Shown here one piece after another: positions 46,153 to 54,844 of a stretch of 58,154 bases of DNA. Where the stretch lies: the NCBI GenBank assembly GCA_013204605.1, contig JABMNI010000002.1, positions 1 to 58,154 of the forward strand, given 5' to 3'. The notes under the pieces were generated by a model. It saw nothing but the letters and a program-made list of their open reading frames with translations. It was not told where the DNA came from and searched no databases. The stretch comes from Ignavibacteria bacterium (GTDB lineage: Bacteria > Bacteroidota > Ignavibacteria > Kapaibacteriales > Kapaibacteriaceae). The position numbers were made by a program, and so were the translations under genes. How positions within the stretch are numbered: position 1 is the stretch's first letter; every line of letters begins with the position of its first letter.

Positions 46153-47725
46153 GATCCCGTTGTACAACAGTAATGCCATTTCGAAAATTGATGCGCTTTA
46201 CATTAGCGATGCAAAAGTACCTGCTTTGCATTTAATGGAAACAGCCGCCACAAATGCGTGGAATGCAATTGCATTGTTGCTGCCAAAATCTGACAGTTGT
46301 AACATACTCGTGGCGTGTGGTGGCGGTAACAATGGCGGCGATGGTTTAGTAATTGCCCGACTGTTGAGCGCCAAGCACAACGTAACCGTGTTGTTTGATT
46401 CTGAGGCTGATAAGATTTCAGAATCAACGCGCACAAATTATTCTCGACTCCCCGATGGCGTTCTAGTTTTCAAGCCGACAATTTTACTCGACGACATCAA
46501 CCGTCGGTTACTCGATAATCTTAACACAGAGTTCCTCGATAATATTTACACACAATTCGATGTGGTTATTGATGCCTTAATTGGCGTGGGCGGTTCGCAT
46601 TTGTTACGTGGCCCGGCTTCCGAGATATGTAACGCGTTGAACAACCTTCACTCCATAAAGATTGCAATTGATGTTCCCACCGGCGTGAACGCAAATACGG
46701 GTCAGGCGCATGCGAACGCATTTCATGCAGACCACACCGTCACCATGGTGGGTGCAAAGCCCGGACTCTATCTAAGCGCGGGCAAAAATGTAGCGGGAAA
46801 AATACACCCGGTGTCAATTGGTGAAAGGGGCGATCTGGAAACGTCAAACAGTTCCGGCGCCATTCTTACCATGGACGATGTACGAACATTTCTACCATCG
46901 CGTACCGGAAACACTTCGAAATTTTCATTCGGCAGGGTTTGCGTTATAGCTGGTTCGCAGGCCATGCGTGGCGCGCCTGCGCTCACGGCACACGCGGCAA
47001 TGTTAGCAGGCGCGGGTTTGGTTGAGCTGCATGCACCTGCAATACATCCGCTAACACCACGAGAGGTGATTTGCTATGAATGCGCCCCTACAAATGATGG
47101 AACAATTAGCAAGCGCGCAACAGAGAGTTTGAACGAAGCGATTGGTAGATGTACAACGTTGGCAATTGGCCCAGGCCTGGGAAGAAATTCAGAAACCATA
47201 CAACTAATCGGCAGCTTAATCAACTCCTGCATGCACGATGTCAAATTGAAGGTTAGCAATCGAAAAAAATACGTGGTGTTGGATGCAGATGGACTCCAAT
47301 CTTTTTCACATTTGGAAAAGCCCCTTTCACAAGTAATTATTACGCCGCATGTTGGAGAGTTTGCGCGGATTAGTGGAATTGGTGTCGACGATATTATTGA
47401 CGATCCGCTGACGCATTCGATGAATTTTGCGGAAGTGAATGGGTGCATAGTTCATCTGAAAGGTGCAACATCGGTGACCACAAATGGTGTTGATTATTTT
47501 TTGACGGTAAATGGAAATGCAGGGTTAAGCAAGGCGGGGAGTGGCGATGTGTTAACGGGCATTATAGCTGCAATGTTGGCGCAGAATTTAGAACCGCTCG
47601 TTGCGGCGGCGGTGGCATCGTACTTACATGCTGCGTGTGCAGATGTTTGCGCGCAATCGCAGGCAATGGAAACCATTATGCCGTCGGACATTATACAAAC
47701 ATTACCAAAAATATTTCCGTTATGA
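46151..47725 (+). CDS. nnr: Bifunctional NAD(P)H-hydrate epimerase/dehydratase
   Basis: Repairs hydrated NADH and NADPH. The N-terminal YjeF_N epimerase domain (1 to about 225) has METAATNAW and CGGGNNGGDGLVIARLL; the C-terminal ADP-dependent dehydratase (about 240-524) has GSQAMRGAPALTAHAAMLAGAG, LDADGLQSF and NAGLSKAGSGDVLTGIIAAM. The 524-residue fusion has normal length. ATG at 46151 starts the conserved IPLYNSNAISKIDALYI strand and overlaps by two bases the divergent ATG. Four-base overlap with the next gene. Confidence 0.95.
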   Translation: MIPLYNSNAISKIDALYISDAKVPALHLMETAATNAWNAIALLLPKSDSCNILVACGGGNNGGDGLVIARLLSAKHNVTVLFDSEADKISESTRTNYSRLPDGVLVFKPTILLDDINRRLLDNLNTEFLDNIYTQFDVVIDALIGVGGSHLLRGPASEICNALNNLHSIKIAIDVPTGVNANTGQAHANAFHADHTVTMVGAKPGLYLSAGKNVAGKIHPVSIGERGDLETSNSSGAILTMDDVRTFLPSRTGNTSKFSFGRVCVIAGSQAMRGAPALTAHAAMLAGAGLVELHAPAIHPLTPREVICYECAPTNDGTISKRATESLNEAIGRCTTLAIGPGLGRNSETIQLIGSLINSCMHDVKLKVSNRKKYVVLDADGLQSFSHLEKPLSQVIITPHVGEFARISGIGVDDIIDDPLTHSMNFAEVNGCIVHLKGATSVTTNGVDYFLTVNGNAGLSKAGSGDVLTGIIAAMLAQNLEPLVAAAVASYLHAACADVCAQSQAMETIMPSDIIQTLPKIFPL

Positions 47726-48111
47726 ACAAACCTCAAGTACGTGTTGCGTTGCCGGTCGCTATTGCATCGGCGGCAATTTTTGTGGCGTCAGGGCTGCCAG
47801 CACCGTATACGCCCGACCTTGGCTTCGACCTACAAGACAAACTTTACCATGCCGTTGCCTATCACTTGTATGGCATAACCGTATTGATTTTCATTCTGGG
47901 TTCGTGGCGAAATATTGAACGCAGACAGGCTATAATTTGGTTGTTATTGTTTGGCGGACTCTACGCGGTATCGGATGAATTGCATCAGGCGTTTGTGCCA
48001 ACGAGGCATGCCGACACTACAGATTTGGTTGCCGATTGGGTAGGCGTTGCATCATCTATTTTCTGGTTTTCTAGAATTCGTTGGCTTGTTGGCCGGAAGT
48101 TCTTCAGCTGA
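47722..48111 (+). CDS. VanZ-like family membrane protein
   Basis: A 129-residue protein with four hydrophobic stretches. KLYHAVAYHLYGITVL and LYAVSDELHQAFVPTRHADTTDLVADWVG are the VanZ-like signature, including the conserved DELHQ and the aspartates near the C-terminal helix. VanZ confers low-level teicoplanin resistance in enterococci, but most homologues in Gram-negative bacteria have no known role. Starts with ATG at 47722 overlapping the nnr stop as ATGA. Its end overlaps the convergent PBP4 gene by 60 bases. Confidence 0.88.
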   Translation: MNKPQVRVALPVAIASAAIFVASGLPAPYTPDLGFDLQDKLYHAVAYHLYGITVLIFILGSWRNIERRQAIIWLLLFGGLYAVSDELHQAFVPTRHADTTDLVADWVGVASSIFWFSRIRWLVGRKFFS

Positions 48112-49872
48112 TTCTTCGTCCGACTCGTCATTCGTGCCACTATCTATCGTAGCAGGAATTGGTGTGCCATAGCTAAAGTTTGCAAGCAGCACTGCCGCTT
48201 GATTTTCCGAGCCCTTAAAGCCCCTTACATTGGGTCCGTTACTGATAAATGAGAATGCAAGAGGCTCTCCGTCGGCCGTAACCACATAGCCCGAAAGCGC
48301 GCTGGTGTTGCGCAACGTTCCCGTTTTTGCCTTCACATTATTTTCCGCCAACGTACCCTTCATTCTACCACGAACTGTGCCGTCGAACCCTGCTATAGAA
48401 AGTGTCGATGCAAACTCTGGTCCCCACGGAAGCTTTGATATTTCTGCTAACAGTCCGGCAAGACTAGCAGCGCAAATTTTATTGCGTCTACTAAGCCCGC
48501 TTCCATCATTAAAACTACATTCCATACGCGGTACGCCGAGTGAATCGAATACTTCCACCATCAATCGCTTTGACGTTTGGGCAGTGTTAGTTTTTGCATG
48601 GTGTAGTCCACCTAGCATTTTAAAAACATGTTCGGCCAAATAATTATCGCTACGTTTATTTACTACCGATGCGAAATCAACAAACGGTCGGCGGAACGAA
48701 GTGATGAGCTTTGAATTTGACGGCGCAATTTTTTCACCAACGGTGCCATCGATAAACACACCCGCGGTTCGCAGACGCGTACTCAACGTACCGGCGCATG
48801 CGACCGTTGGATTGCTCATGTTAACGTAGGTGGTATAGGACCGGTTAGCGCCTGGCGATCCGTGAATTGTAATTTGTTGGATGCCGTTTGATAGCATGGC
48901 CGATGTTACCCGTACTCGGCTTCGAGCTGCTTTTCGGCGGCGACGGTTTTTCTGCCGTGGCACATCGCCGTATCGGTCTATCTGCATAGAAAGAACTTCT
49001 GCATGCCTACGTTTCTTTTTTGATACAATCGGCTTGCGCTTAGTAGGAACACGAGATTTTGTTTTAGACCGTACGGCCCGTTTGCTCTTAGCCGGAGCAA
49101 TTTTCTTGCGTTTGATTGGAGCAACTATTTTTGGTGTAACCACTTGCGCCGGAGCCGATGTGTTGCCAACTATTTCAACGCCATCTGATGACGGCAACGT
49201 CTGCACCGTTGTCCGGCCATTCGAAGCCGCAGTAACAATTACCGCCAGCGTGCTCTTATTCAGTGTGAGCGGAACAATGGGCGCCACGGCTTGAACTTGT
49301 TCGCCATCGCCGCTATAAATTTCCCTACTCGACACGTTATCGAAAAAGGAATCATCGCCGTAAACATTTCCCGTAATTCTCTTCACACCGGCAGCGCGAA
49401 CCTTGTCTGCAATAAACTCAAGATCGGGCGCCGAAAGCAACGCATCTCCACAACCAACTATATACAGATTGCCCCGCAGTGTTCCGTTTACATCAATCGG
49501 CCCATCAGCGCGAATCTCCGTGTTAATAGTTCCGCCCTTACCCAGCGTATTAAACACCGCCGCCGTTGAAACAATTTTAGTGTTCGATGCAGGAGTTAAC
49601 GCCGTAAACGGATTGTATTCGTAAAGGGGCTTTCCAGATCGTAACGACCAGACAGCCACACTTACGTGAGAGCCGCGGTAGATTCTTGACGTGAAAACAT
49701 TGTTGAGGCGAGTACGAAGTTCTTTAACTGCATTTGCAGAGTCGAACTGCGACACTAAGGCCGGACGGGGGCGGGGATAGGGGACGCTTACGGAGTCTTG
49801 TGCACGCAAGCCCACGGCAATCGTAAAAATTGCGCATAGAATTACTGCATGTACAAGGCTTCTGCGAAGCAC
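48052..49872 (-). CDS. dacB: D-Ala-D-Ala carboxypeptidase/endopeptidase PBP4 with basic insertion
   Basis: A 606-residue periplasmic class C penicillin-binding protein that trims peptidoglycan. The signal ends near GLRA (residue 24). Catalytic motifs are SxxK at Ser96-Lys99 (TPASNTKI), SxN at Ser408-Asn410 (KRSDNYLAEHV) and KTG at 516-518 (KAKTGTL). Between the usual domains, residues about 248-322 form an insertion very rich in Lys, Arg, Pro and Ala with histone H1-like units. The start is GTG at 49872, preceded by GGAGG at a good distance, one of few strong ribosome sites here. The family norm is near 480 residues, and the insertion explains much of the excess. Confidence 0.92.
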   Translation of the reverse strand: MLRRSLVHAVILCAIFTIAVGLRAQDSVSVPYPRPRPALVSQFDSANAVKELRTRLNNVFTSRIYRGSHVSVAVWSLRSGKPLYEYNPFTALTPASNTKIVSTAAVFNTLGKGGTINTEIRADGPIDVNGTLRGNLYIVGCGDALLSAPDLEFIADKVRAAGVKRITGNVYGDDSFFDNVSSREIYSGDGEQVQAVAPIVPLTLNKSTLAVIVTAASNGRTTVQTLPSSDGVEIVGNTSAPAQVVTPKIVAPIKRKKIAPAKSKRAVRSKTKSRVPTKRKPIVSKKKRRHAEVLSMQIDRYGDVPRQKNRRRRKAARSRVRVTSAMLSNGIQQITIHGSPGANRSYTTYVNMSNPTVACAGTLSTRLRTAGVFIDGTVGEKIAPSNSKLITSFRRPFVDFASVVNKRSDNYLAEHVFKMLGGLHHAKTNTAQTSKRLMVEVFDSLGVPRMECSFNDGSGLSRRNKICAASLAGLLAEISKLPWGPEFASTLSIAGFDGTVRGRMKGTLAENNVKAKTGTLRNTSALSGYVVTADGEPLAFSFISNGPNVRGFKGSENQAAVLLANFSYGTPIPATIDSGTNDESDEESAEELPANKPTNSRKPENR

Positions 49873-49896
49873 TACTTCCTCCGTTTTACTGCTGCG

Positions 49897-50850
49897 CTAC
49901 AAATCTACGAACGAAGCAACAGACGGCACACTTTTCAAGTGCGTAAGCACGGCATCCACGATCATTTTATCGCTCCCCTCAAACCATGTGTACCGTTCGT
50001 CCCTGTAAAACCAAGTACGTTGTCGCTTTGCATACTGTCGGGTAGTAGTTTTCATATTCATCAGCGCCGATGTTGCATCAATCTCGTCGTGGATAAACTG
50101 CAATGCCTCTCTGTATCCCACGGTACGTAGTGATTGGGCATCGCGGTCTACACCCATTTCCAGAACAGATTGGGTCTCCGCAATCAACCCACCATTCCAC
50201 ATCTGCTGGCAGCGTTCGTTGATCTTGAGATTCAGTTTTTCTTTTTCCTGAAATCTCACGCCAATAAAAACAGGATCGAACTCGGCGTGATTTTTTTCTG
50301 CCGTCCATGTTTCAGAAAACTTTTTGTTTGTTACGCCTATATATTCTAGTGCTCGTAAAATGCGTCGTGGATTTCTATCTGAATATTTTTCGGCCGCAAT
50401 TGGATCGGCTACTTCCAATTCAGAAAACAATGCTTCAATTCCGTTCCTATCTAATTTTTGACGCAACGCTTCTCGTAGTTCTTCATTTGGCTCAATTCCC
50501 GCAGTCGAAAAACCATCTGTGGCAGCACTGATATACATCCCTGAGCCCCCTACCAAGACCGGCAAATGAGTTTCCGATACTATGTTCACGGCATTTCGAG
50601 CATCGGTTAAAAAACGTGCCGCGTTGTAGTCTTCAGACGGATGACAGATATCTATGCAATGGTGTTTTACTTCCAGTTGCTCCTGTTGGGTTGGCTTTGC
50701 TGTGCCGATGTTGAGGTACGTAAAAACTTGTCGAGCATCGGCCGACACAATTTCCAGCGGGAAAATTTTTGCAAGCTGCAGCGCAAGCGAGGATTTACCA
50801 GCGGCGGTGGGACCACCAATTACCAGAACCGGCCTACGTTTAGCGTCCAT
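49897..50850 (-). CDS. miaA: tRNA dimethylallyltransferase MiaA
   Basis: Adds dimethylallyl to A37 of tRNAs that read U-initial codons. The 317 residues have the P-loop GGPTAAGKSSLA (about 12-23), SADARQVFTYLNIGTAKPT, VGGSGMYISA and RNPRRILRALE, with the C-terminal tRNA-binding region RQYAKRQRTWFYRD. Length is normal. Overlaps the preceding pcm by 11 bases. Confidence 0.96.
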   Translation of the reverse strand: MDAKRRPVLVIGGPTAAGKSSLALQLAKIFPLEIVSADARQVFTYLNIGTAKPTQQEQLEVKHHCIDICHPSEDYNAARFLTDARNAVNIVSETHLPVLVGGSGMYISAATDGFSTAGIEPNEELREALRQKLDRNGIEALFSELEVADPIAAEKYSDRNPRRILRALEYIGVTNKKFSETWTAEKNHAEFDPVFIGVRFQEKEKLNLKINERCQQMWNGGLIAETQSVLEMGVDRDAQSLRTVGYREALQFIHDEIDATSALMNMKTTTRQYAKRQRTWFYRDERYTWFEGSDKMIVDAVLTHLKSVPSVASFVDL

Positions 50851-51511
50851 CCTCCCACCCCTCGATTCCTATCAGCGGTACAAACTTGTACGGACCCAAA
50901 TCGAGCACGTCCCATTTTTCATCGGCGGTTCTTGTAACAACGTAAAGTTGTTGCGAACTTTTATCGCCAACGGGTACGGCAAGGCGTCCACCAATCTTGA
51001 GTTGTTTTGCCAACGTTTCTGGCACGTCTGGCGCACCCGCTGTAACAATTATTGCATCATAGGGGGCTTGTGCAGAATATCCAATTGTACCGTCGCCAAT
51101 TCTGCAATTCACATTATAGCCTTCGCGCGCTAAAACTTCTCGAGCCTTCTGTGAAAGAATTGGGTGACGCTCAATGGTGAAAACATGCATTCCCATTTCT
51201 GCGAGTATGGCGGCCTGATAGCCACTACCCGTTCCTATTTCAAGAACCTTCATCTGCGGTTCTAAGCGCAATGCCTGCGTCATACTGGCAACGGTGTACG
51301 GTTGAGAAATCGTCTGTTTGTTGTCGATAGGCAAGGCGGTATCTTCATACGCTCTACTTACCATAGCTGCCGGCAAAAATGCTTCTCTATGCACGGTTTC
51401 AATTGCGCGTAACACATTAGTATCAGAAATGCCCTTCGAACGAAGTTCCTTAACTAATACCGTGCGTTGCACACCAAGAGGTGAGGTAATTTTATTGTTT
51501 TGTTTGCTCAT
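50840..51511 (-). CDS. pcm: Protein-L-isoaspartate O-methyltransferase
   Basis: Repairs isoaspartyl residues by methylation with SAM. The 223 residues contain TISQPYTVASMTQAL, the SAM loop VLEIGTGSGYQAAILAEMG (about 91-109), YDAIIVTAGAPDVPETL and GGRLAVPVGDKSSQQL. All are typical of Pcm. The start is ATG at 51511. The order cdaA, pcm, miaA runs on one strand with a 49-base gap before pcm. Confidence 0.95.
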   Translation of the reverse strand: MSKQNNKITSPLGVQRTVLVKELRSKGISDTNVLRAIETVHREAFLPAAMVSRAYEDTALPIDNKQTISQPYTVASMTQALRLEPQMKVLEIGTGSGYQAAILAEMGMHVFTIERHPILSQKAREVLAREGYNVNCRIGDGTIGYSAQAPYDAIIVTAGAPDVPETLAKQLKIGGRLAVPVGDKSSQQLYVVTRTADEKWDVLDLGPYKFVPLIGIEGWEDGR

Positions 51512-51560
51512 TCTTAAATAGCTTGCCTGATTCCCTAACCTCGTTCAATAACATGAATTA

Positions 51561-52337
51561 CTAGCTTGCAATAGCAGTAATTTTTTCTAATAACCTGTCT
51601 TTGAGATCACTCTCATGAACGTCCAGTTCTAGCTCGCCTTGATATGCCAAACTAATACTGCCGGATTCTTCGGAGACAATTAGAACCACCGCATCGGCTT
51701 GCTCGGTTATGCCTAAACCGGCGCGATGGCGCGTACCCAGGTTACGGGTGCCTTCGCGTTGCTTGTTGCTTAACGGTAATACGCAACGGGCGGCAATTAT
51801 GGTGCGTCCGTCAATTACCACTGCACCGTCATGGAGAGGCGAGCGGGGATTGAATATTGATAATAGCAGTTCTGTAGATGCCGACGCCTGCAATTCTATT
51901 CCTGTATCGACCGTAACCTTGATATGCTGAGCCCTGCTAAATACCACCAAGGCACCGGTGTGTTTTGAGGCCATGGTTAACGCAGCTTCTACAACTTCAT
52001 CGACGGTCTGAGTATTACTGGTGCGCACAAACAGTCTAAAGAGTCTAGACTGTGTAAGCATTAACAACACCCTTCGAAGTTCGGGTTGAAATAACACCAC
52101 AAAGGCAATGAGTCCAACATCCGCAATTCTGCGCAACACCCAATTCACCGTTTTAAGGTTGGCGGCTTCGGTAGCAAAACCTGCTGCTAAAAGAAACAAC
52201 AACAGAATTAAAACTTGCACCGCAACGGTATCGCGAAGAGTACGATACACAACAAAAAAGAAAAATGCAATGAGAAGCACATCGATCAGGTCGACCAATG
52301 TGATGTTTAAAAAACCAATATTGAAAAGAGAGATCAC
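51561..52337 (-). CDS. cdaA: Diadenylate cyclase CdaA
   Basis: Makes c-di-AMP from two ATP. The 258 residues begin with three membrane helices (about 12-32, 37-55, 68-85), then the DAC domain with the catalytic DGA (PLHDGAVVIDGR, about 165-176) and RHR (GTRHRAGLGITEQ, about 199-211). This is the membrane-bound CdaA class; the regulator CdaR and GlmM, its usual partners, do not adjoin. It is five bases downstream of phoH and so likely cotranscribed. Confidence 0.95.
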   Translation of the reverse strand: MISLFNIGFLNITLVDLIDVLLIAFFFFVVYRTLRDTVAVQVLILLLFLLAAGFATEAANLKTVNWVLRRIADVGLIAFVVLFQPELRRVLLMLTQSRLFRLFVRTSNTQTVDEVVEAALTMASKHTGALVVFSRAQHIKVTVDTGIELQASASTELLLSIFNPRSPLHDGAVVIDGRTIIAARCVLPLSNKQREGTRNLGTRHRAGLGITEQADAVVLIVSEESGSISLAYQGELELDVHESDLKDRLLEKITAIAS

Positions 52338-52342
52338 GGTAT

Positions 52343-53368
52343 TTATTCGCTACGTTCAGCCGATAGGTCGTCTGCAACAAAACCTTTTCGTGGAGGATTT
52401 TCTCTTCGAATTTCATCACGCTCGTAAGCGGCAACAATCTCCATTACTAATCGGTGACGCACAACATCTGATTTATCAAATTCTACAAATTCGATTCCTC
52501 GGATATTTTGGAATAACTGAAACACGTTAACCAAACCACTGTCGTGCTTCTTTACCAAATCCACCTGCGTAACATCACCAGTCACAATTGCTTTTGAATT
52601 TTGACCCAGCCTAGTCAAGAACATTTTCATTTGAATCTTGGTAGAGTTTTGCGCTTCATCTAAAATGATAAACGAGTTGTTCAAGGTTCTACCACGCATG
52701 TATGCCAACGGAACTATTTCCACCACACGTCGGTCAATCATACTCTTTAATTTTTCTGGGGTTACCATATCCGATAAAGCATCCAATAGGGGACGCAAAT
52801 ATGGATCAACTTTTTCTGCAATATCACCGGGTAGAAAACCAAGTGATTCACCGGCTTCGACGGCCGGCCTGGAAAGAATAATTCGACTAATCTCGTTTGC
52901 TCTCAGTGCCGACAGTGCCATTGCCACAGCAAGGAATGTCTTTCCTGTGCCAGCCGGTCCTATGCAGAACACTATATCGTTGGCTTGAGCTTTCTTGTAA
53001 TATTCTAACTGTTTTGGAGTACGAGCGCGAATAACTTCTTTTTTACCCCACAGGATAACCGAATCAAGATCATCGCCGTTACCACTTGCGGCAGTGCCGG
53101 CACGGCCGCCGTGAACTAAGTCGATAATTGTAGACACATCAGTCAACGATAGCTTATGATTACGCCGAACCGTATTAACCAATTCAGACACAATCATTTC
53201 GATCGTTTTAACTTCTGCCGATTCACCACGCAGGATAATGGTGTCGCCCCTTACCGTGATTGCAGTGTCGAACTTGTTTTCTATCAACTGTAAATGTGAC
53301 TCTTGCAAACCAAACAGTTCAACTAGGTCAACATCTACAAGTCTAATTTTCTTTTCTACTATGTGCAT
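52343..53368 (-). CDS. PhoH family ATPase (PhoH-like protein)
   Basis: A 341-residue nucleotide-binding protein of the PhoH/PhoL family. An N-terminal KH-like region (about 15-110) precedes Walker A IGPAGTGKTFLAVAMAL (about 136-152), RPAVEAGESLGFLPGDIAEKVDPYLRPLLDAL is the signature block, and Walker B is FIILDEAQNST. Members of this family act in RNA metabolism, often near ybeY. The start is ATG at 53368. It is followed by cdaA after five bases and stands behind a strong terminator. Confidence 0.92.
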   Translation of the reverse strand: MHIVEKKIRLVDVDLVELFGLQESHLQLIENKFDTAITVRGDTIILRGESAEVKTIEMIVSELVNTVRRNHKLSLTDVSTIIDLVHGGRAGTAASGNGDDLDSVILWGKKEVIRARTPKQLEYYKKAQANDIVFCIGPAGTGKTFLAVAMALSALRANEISRIILSRPAVEAGESLGFLPGDIAEKVDPYLRPLLDALSDMVTPEKLKSMIDRRVVEIVPLAYMRGRTLNNSFIILDEAQNSTKIQMKMFLTRLGQNSKAIVTGDVTQVDLVKKHDSGLVNVFQLFQNIRGIEFVEFDKSDVVRHRLVMEIVAAYERDEIRRENPPRKGFVADDLSAERSE

Positions 53369-53390
53369 CAATTATTGTTGCTGATGTTCA

Positions 53391-53433
53391 AAAAAAAAAT
53401 CGACCGTACTGGTAGAATCCAATACGGTCGATT
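53391..53433 (-). terminator. Intrinsic terminator after the LysM gene
   Basis: Reading the minus strand, AATCGACCGTA (53433-53423) pairs with TACGGTCGATT (53408-53398) and an adjacent TGG/CCA extends the stem; eight or more Ts follow down to 53391. It ends the LysM and lipoprotein operon just upstream of phoH. Confidence 0.88.
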
Positions 53434-53463
53434 GTATAAATCATGATACTTCAATCGAAGCCA

Positions 53464-54306
53464 TTAACGACCAGCTTCTGACTTCTTGGTTTCTGTTTCG
53501 GGTGTTACAGGTGCGGCCTCGGCAGCAGCATTCATAACAGCACGTTTGTTTCTCCAATACTTGCGTTCAGCCTTCATTTCATCAGAAGTATTTGGACCCG
53601 GAGGTGGCACTGTCAAAACCCATCCTGGTTGAATGATGTCTGGATTCTTAATCTGATCGGTGTTAGCCTGCCAGATTTTTGGCCACTGGAATGGATCGCC
53701 GTAAATCTCAGAACGTCCAGCAATATTCCAAAGACAGTCCTTGTTCTCGGCCCAGGTACCAACGGTGTATCCTTTGATTTTCTTCTCACGATACAATCCC
53801 TTGATGTCACGAGCCAAAGCGATAATTCTATCGTAGAATTCAGGGAGTGCCGCAACACGCATAACACGCAATTGGTTCAGTTCAGCTTCAAGTGCCCTCA
53901 CTTCGTCCTGTCTGTCGGCCAATTGATCGTCGTTAAGCCGTTGCATTTCACGAACCTTACCTTCAAGCACACCTAGGCGCTGACGGAATGCATTAATGTC
54001 GGCTTCGGTAGCACCAATCATTGCGTAAATGTCATCGTTACATTTTTTCAGATTCAACACAGACGTAGCTAGGTCGTTTTCTGATTTTGTGATGTCAGCT
54101 TTCAAACCATTTAGTTTGATCTGAAGCGCGGCTGTTTTTTCTTTATACAATGCAATACGTGCATCGGCTTCTTCGCAGGTTAGTTCCAAATCCGGTTTTG
54201 ATTCCGGCGGTGGAGGTATGCGATCTTGTGCATTTGCGGTCATTAGAAGGCCACCACATAACGCAGCAATCATAAAGAACATCTTCATGGTTGTAATTCC
54301 TTTCAT
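53464..54306 (-). CDS. Coiled-coil protein with LysM domain, secreted
   Basis: A 280-residue exported protein. A hydrophobic signal (MFFMIAALCGGLLMTANA, about 9-26) is followed by a Pro-rich stretch, a long coiled coil (about 42-170) and a LysM peptidoglycan-binding domain (about 180-245, with KDCLWNIAGRSEIYGDPFQWPKIWQANTDQI and NPDIIQPGWVLTVPP). The C-terminus is Ala, Pro and Glu-rich. It likely tethers to the cell wall. Two starts are possible, ATG at 54306 with GAGG seven bases before it and ATG at 54288 with AAAGGA before it. It follows the lipoprotein by three bases and shares its coiled-coil pattern. Confidence 0.88.
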   Translation of the reverse strand: MKGITTMKMFFMIAALCGGLLMTANAQDRIPPPPESKPDLELTCEEADARIALYKEKTAALQIKLNGLKADITKSENDLATSVLNLKKCNDDIYAMIGATEADINAFRQRLGVLEGKVREMQRLNDDQLADRQDEVRALEAELNQLRVMRVAALPEFYDRIIALARDIKGLYREKKIKGYTVGTWAENKDCLWNIAGRSEIYGDPFQWPKIWQANTDQIKNPDIIQPGWVLTVPPPGPNTSDEMKAERKYWRNKRAVMNAAAEAAPVTPETETKKSEAGR

Positions 54307-54309
54307 GGT

Positions 54310-54654
54310 TTACCTCTTCATTTTAGTAGGTGGAGGAGGAACTGGAACAGGATCGGGGGTAACTTTCCAATCAGGCCACATGTCTGGGAACTTGTTCAAT
54401 TTGTCCTGCACAAAATTCTTACGTTCTGTACACTTGCGAACTTCTCCCTCGCGCGAAGCCAACTCGTTATTAATCCGGGTCTTGTCTTTTTCTGCTTTCT
54501 CGATGTCTGCCGTTAACTGTTTTTCATCGGCGCGCAGCTGGTTTATCATAGCCTTCTGCTCGTCTTTGATTTTACAGGTACACGACGAAAGCACTATCAC
54601 GGCGCCAATAGCAGCAAAAGCTACTAGTCCGGCACGCGATTTAAGTAATGTCAT
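54310..54654 (-). CDS. Coiled-coil lipoprotein partner of the LysM protein
   Basis: A 114-residue lipoprotein. The signal ends IVLSSCTCKIKDE, so the first Cys (about residue 25) is lipidated. The body is a coiled coil with QLRADEKQLTADIEKAEKDK and EGEVRKCTERK, and the C-terminus is Pro-rich. The pattern of Cys, Leu, Asp-Ile, and Lys-Cys is similar to the start of the LysM protein next to it. GGAGG lies five bases before the ATG at 54654. Probably placed on a membrane facing the periplasm. No named family recognised. Confidence 0.8.
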   Translation of the reverse strand: MTLLKSRAGLVAFAAIGAVIVLSSCTCKIKDEQKAMINQLRADEKQLTADIEKAEKDKTRINNELASREGEVRKCTERKNFVQDKLNKFPDMWPDWKVTPDPVPVPPPPTKMKR

Positions 54655-54739
54655 GCGTCCTCCATTTATTTCGTAATGCTGATAAATTATCGTCTCCCTC
54701 GTACGCAGCTCAAAATGTCCTGAGCCTGTACAGATACTG

Positions 54740-54747
54740 CAAATATA
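54740..54747 (-). promoter_or_regulatory. -7 promoter element of the lipoprotein/LysM operon
   Basis: On the minus strand TATATTTG followed by CA matches TAnnTTTG. It predicts a start near 54735 and a leader of about 80 bases before the ATG at 54654. Confidence 0.5.
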
Positions 54748-54796
54748 CAAGCCATAACCTTAACAGCCATATTACAATCGCTTTATGATCGGATGG

Positions 54797-54804
54797 TATC
54801 TTTG
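54797..54804 (+). promoter_or_regulatory. -7 promoter element of valS
   Basis: TATCTTTG matches TAnnTTTG, the same word as before accC, and lies 40 bases before the valS ATG. It is divergent from the lipoprotein promoter, with 49 bases between the two elements. Confidence 0.5.
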
Positions 54805-54844
54805 TGGCTAACCCTATGTAACTACTTGGAATCTCTACGCAAAG

